From Methanosarcina sp. (GTDB taxonomy: Archaea > Halobacteriota > Methanosarcinia > Methanosarcinales > Methanosarcinaceae), in contig DUGS01000023.1 in the NCBI GenBank assembly GCA_013331265.1, positions 3,036 through 18,176 of the forward strand: DNA of 15,141 bases. Direction: 5' to 3'. Positions 14,373 through 15,141 of this stretch are shown piece after piece. The stretch's first letter is position 1; every line of letters begins with the position of its first letter. The notes beneath the pieces were generated by a model. It had not been told where the DNA came from. It worked only from the letters and a program-made list of their open reading frames with translations, and made no database searches. The position numbers and the translations under genes are program-made.

Positions 14373-14804
14373 ATGCTACGGATTAAACTTGAAGATAATG
14401 AGGTAAGTTTCCTTATGGACTTTGTGAGAAAAGGACATAAAAGTGCAAGAGAATTAACTCGAGCCCGTATCCTCCTCCTGTCAAACCAGCAAAAAGGAAT
14501 TACCGAGATAGTGGAAACATTAGGTGTTTCCAGGAATACTACTTTGAATATAAGGAAAAGATACATTGAGGAAGGTCTTCCAAATGCTCTTTCGGACAAA
14601 CCAAGATCTGGTCAACCTATGAAATACACTGAAAAACATGTTGCAGAAGTCATCGCTTTAGCTTGTAGCAGTTCTCCTGATGGAAGCAAGAGATGGTCGC
14701 TTTCTCTGCTTACTGAAGAACTGAGAAAAAAAGAAGGATTTGAAACTATAGGTAAAGAGAGTGTCAGGCTTATTCTAAAAAAAGCAAAACTAAGCCTTGG
14801 TTAA
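14373..14804 (+). CDS. IS630-family transposase, frame A (N-terminal)
   Basis: These 143 residues form a DNA-binding N-terminus: a helix-turn-helix unit (ARELTRARILLLSNQQKGITEIVETLGVSRNTTLNIRKRY) and a second winged-helix-like unit (SDKPRSGQPMKYTEKHVAEVIALA; WSLSLLTEEL; ESVRLILKK), as in IS630/Tc1-type transposases. The frame stops at TAA 14802-14804. The next part of the protein continues in the -1 frame. A run of seven A (14777-14783), placed as A AAA AAA in frame, would allow a -1 shift giving KKSKTKPWLRRMWCI. Either programmed frameshifting or a one-base loss explains the break. Confidence 0.85.
   Translation: MLRIKLEDNEVSFLMDFVRKGHKSARELTRARILLLSNQQKGITEIVETLGVSRNTTLNIRKRYIEEGLPNALSDKPRSGQPMKYTEKHVAEVIALACSSSPDGSKRWSLSLLTEELRKKEGFETIGKESVRLILKKAKLSLG
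14777..14783 (+). promoter_or_regulatory. A7 slippery heptamer, candidate -1 frameshift site
   Basis: The in-frame layout is CTA AAA AAA GCA. A -1 slip on A AAA AAA moves decoding into the frame that reads SKTKPWLRRMWCIQTID and continues into the catalytic half. IS630-type elements are known to use frameshifting in some cases. Confidence 0.5.
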
Positions 14805-14809
14805 GAAGG

Positions 14810-15082
14810 ATGTGGTGCATTCAGACGATTGATTCCGAATATAGAGACAGGATGTATGACATTCTTAATCTATACGAAGAGGATTACGACCCTAAAAAAC
14901 CTCTTGTATGTCTTGACGAGAAACCTAAGCAATTGCTTAAGGACAAGAGAATGAGCATTCCTATGAAGCCCGGATGCCCAGAGAAATATGATTATGAATA
15001 TGTAAGAAATGGAACAGCAAACATATTCATGGCAGTACCGGAGTTTATACTTTTTGACCAAAAGTGGTATCTTGCGGCTTGA
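14810..15082 (+). pseudogene. IS630-family transposase, frame B, truncated catalytic part
   Basis: The frame reads MWCIQTIDSEYRDRMYDILNLY, then PLVCLDEKPKQLL with the first catalytic Asp (LDEK), then DYEYVRNGTANIFMAVPE, all typical of IS630 transposases. The family then continues with a glycine/arginine-rich turn, the second Asp and the final Glu; here the sequence changes to FILFDQKWYLAA and stops at 15080-15082. Roughly the last 150-190 residues are missing, so no active transposase can be made from this copy. Confidence 0.8.
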
Positions 15083-15141
15083 AATTTGTAGGGTCTAACA
15101 AAAGTTAATTAATTATTCCCAGAATTGGTATCATATTTGAT

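Larger units (their letters stand above)
14314..15042 (+). mobile_element. IS630-family element, 3' truncated, inside the IS1634-type gene
   Basis: The element appears to begin GTGTCTTAACC directly after a TA dinucleotide at 14312-14313; IS630 elements target TA. It carries two transposase frames and loses similarity to the family after NIFMAVPE at about 15042. The matching right inverted repeat (GGTTAAGACAC) is not found in the remaining 100 bases. The left boundary is inferred from loss of the host transposase frame and the TA rule. Confidence 0.65.

Overview
The window looks like a methanosarcinal archaeal chromosome, probably Methanosarcina or a close relative. The evidence is archaeal TATA-type promoters with short leaders, an AAA-ATPase/DUF4143 protein, Methanosarcina-style group II introns whose reverse transcriptases (RTs) lack a nuclease domain, and IS1634- and IS630-type transposases. 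The species assignment is inference from protein style; no database was consulted.

Layout. 1-418: the 3' end of an AAA/DUF4143 ATPase gene on the + strand. 455-2013: a convergent metallophosphoesterase gene on the - strand. Its 5' end is frame-interrupted at a six-G run, so the first metal-binding motif has no ordinary in-frame start codon. 2248-3579 (-): a two-domain protein with a CinA/PncC-like amidohydrolase half and an NMN-adenylyltransferase-like half, joined by an acidic repeat linker. 3580-4081: AT-rich intergenic DNA with a perfect hairpin. 4082-9128 (-): a type I restriction-modification operon read hsdM-hsdS-hsdR with 4-base overlaps. hsdS and hsdR are intact, but only the last 123 codons of hsdM remain.

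9129-13387 (-) is the most interesting part. Two related but distinct group II introns stand head to tail with no base between them. The upstream intron A (11270-13387) runs from its GTGCG 5' end to the last base of domain V. The downstream intron B (GTGCG at 11269) starts at the very next base and runs to its own domain V (9170-9203). A single domain VI, with a bulged adenosine, follows and leads directly into hsdM codons. The exon-binding loop EBS1 of B is the exact complement of the last six bases of A's domain V. The aligned EBS1 loop of A is the exact complement of the last six bases of B's domain V. This suggests introns that home to the domain V/VI junction of each other and share one domain VI. 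A's RT carries a one-base deletion; B's RT is open.

13388-15141: a short non-coding flank, then a truncated IS1634-family transposase (+) interrupted by an IS630-family element (+). The IS630 element has an A7 slippery site between its two reading frames and is itself truncated near 15042. The DNA upstream of intron A is not hsdM, so the methyltransferase gene was lost by rearrangement around these mobile elements. The HsdS/HsdR proteins are therefore probably without their partner unless a second HsdM exists elsewhere.
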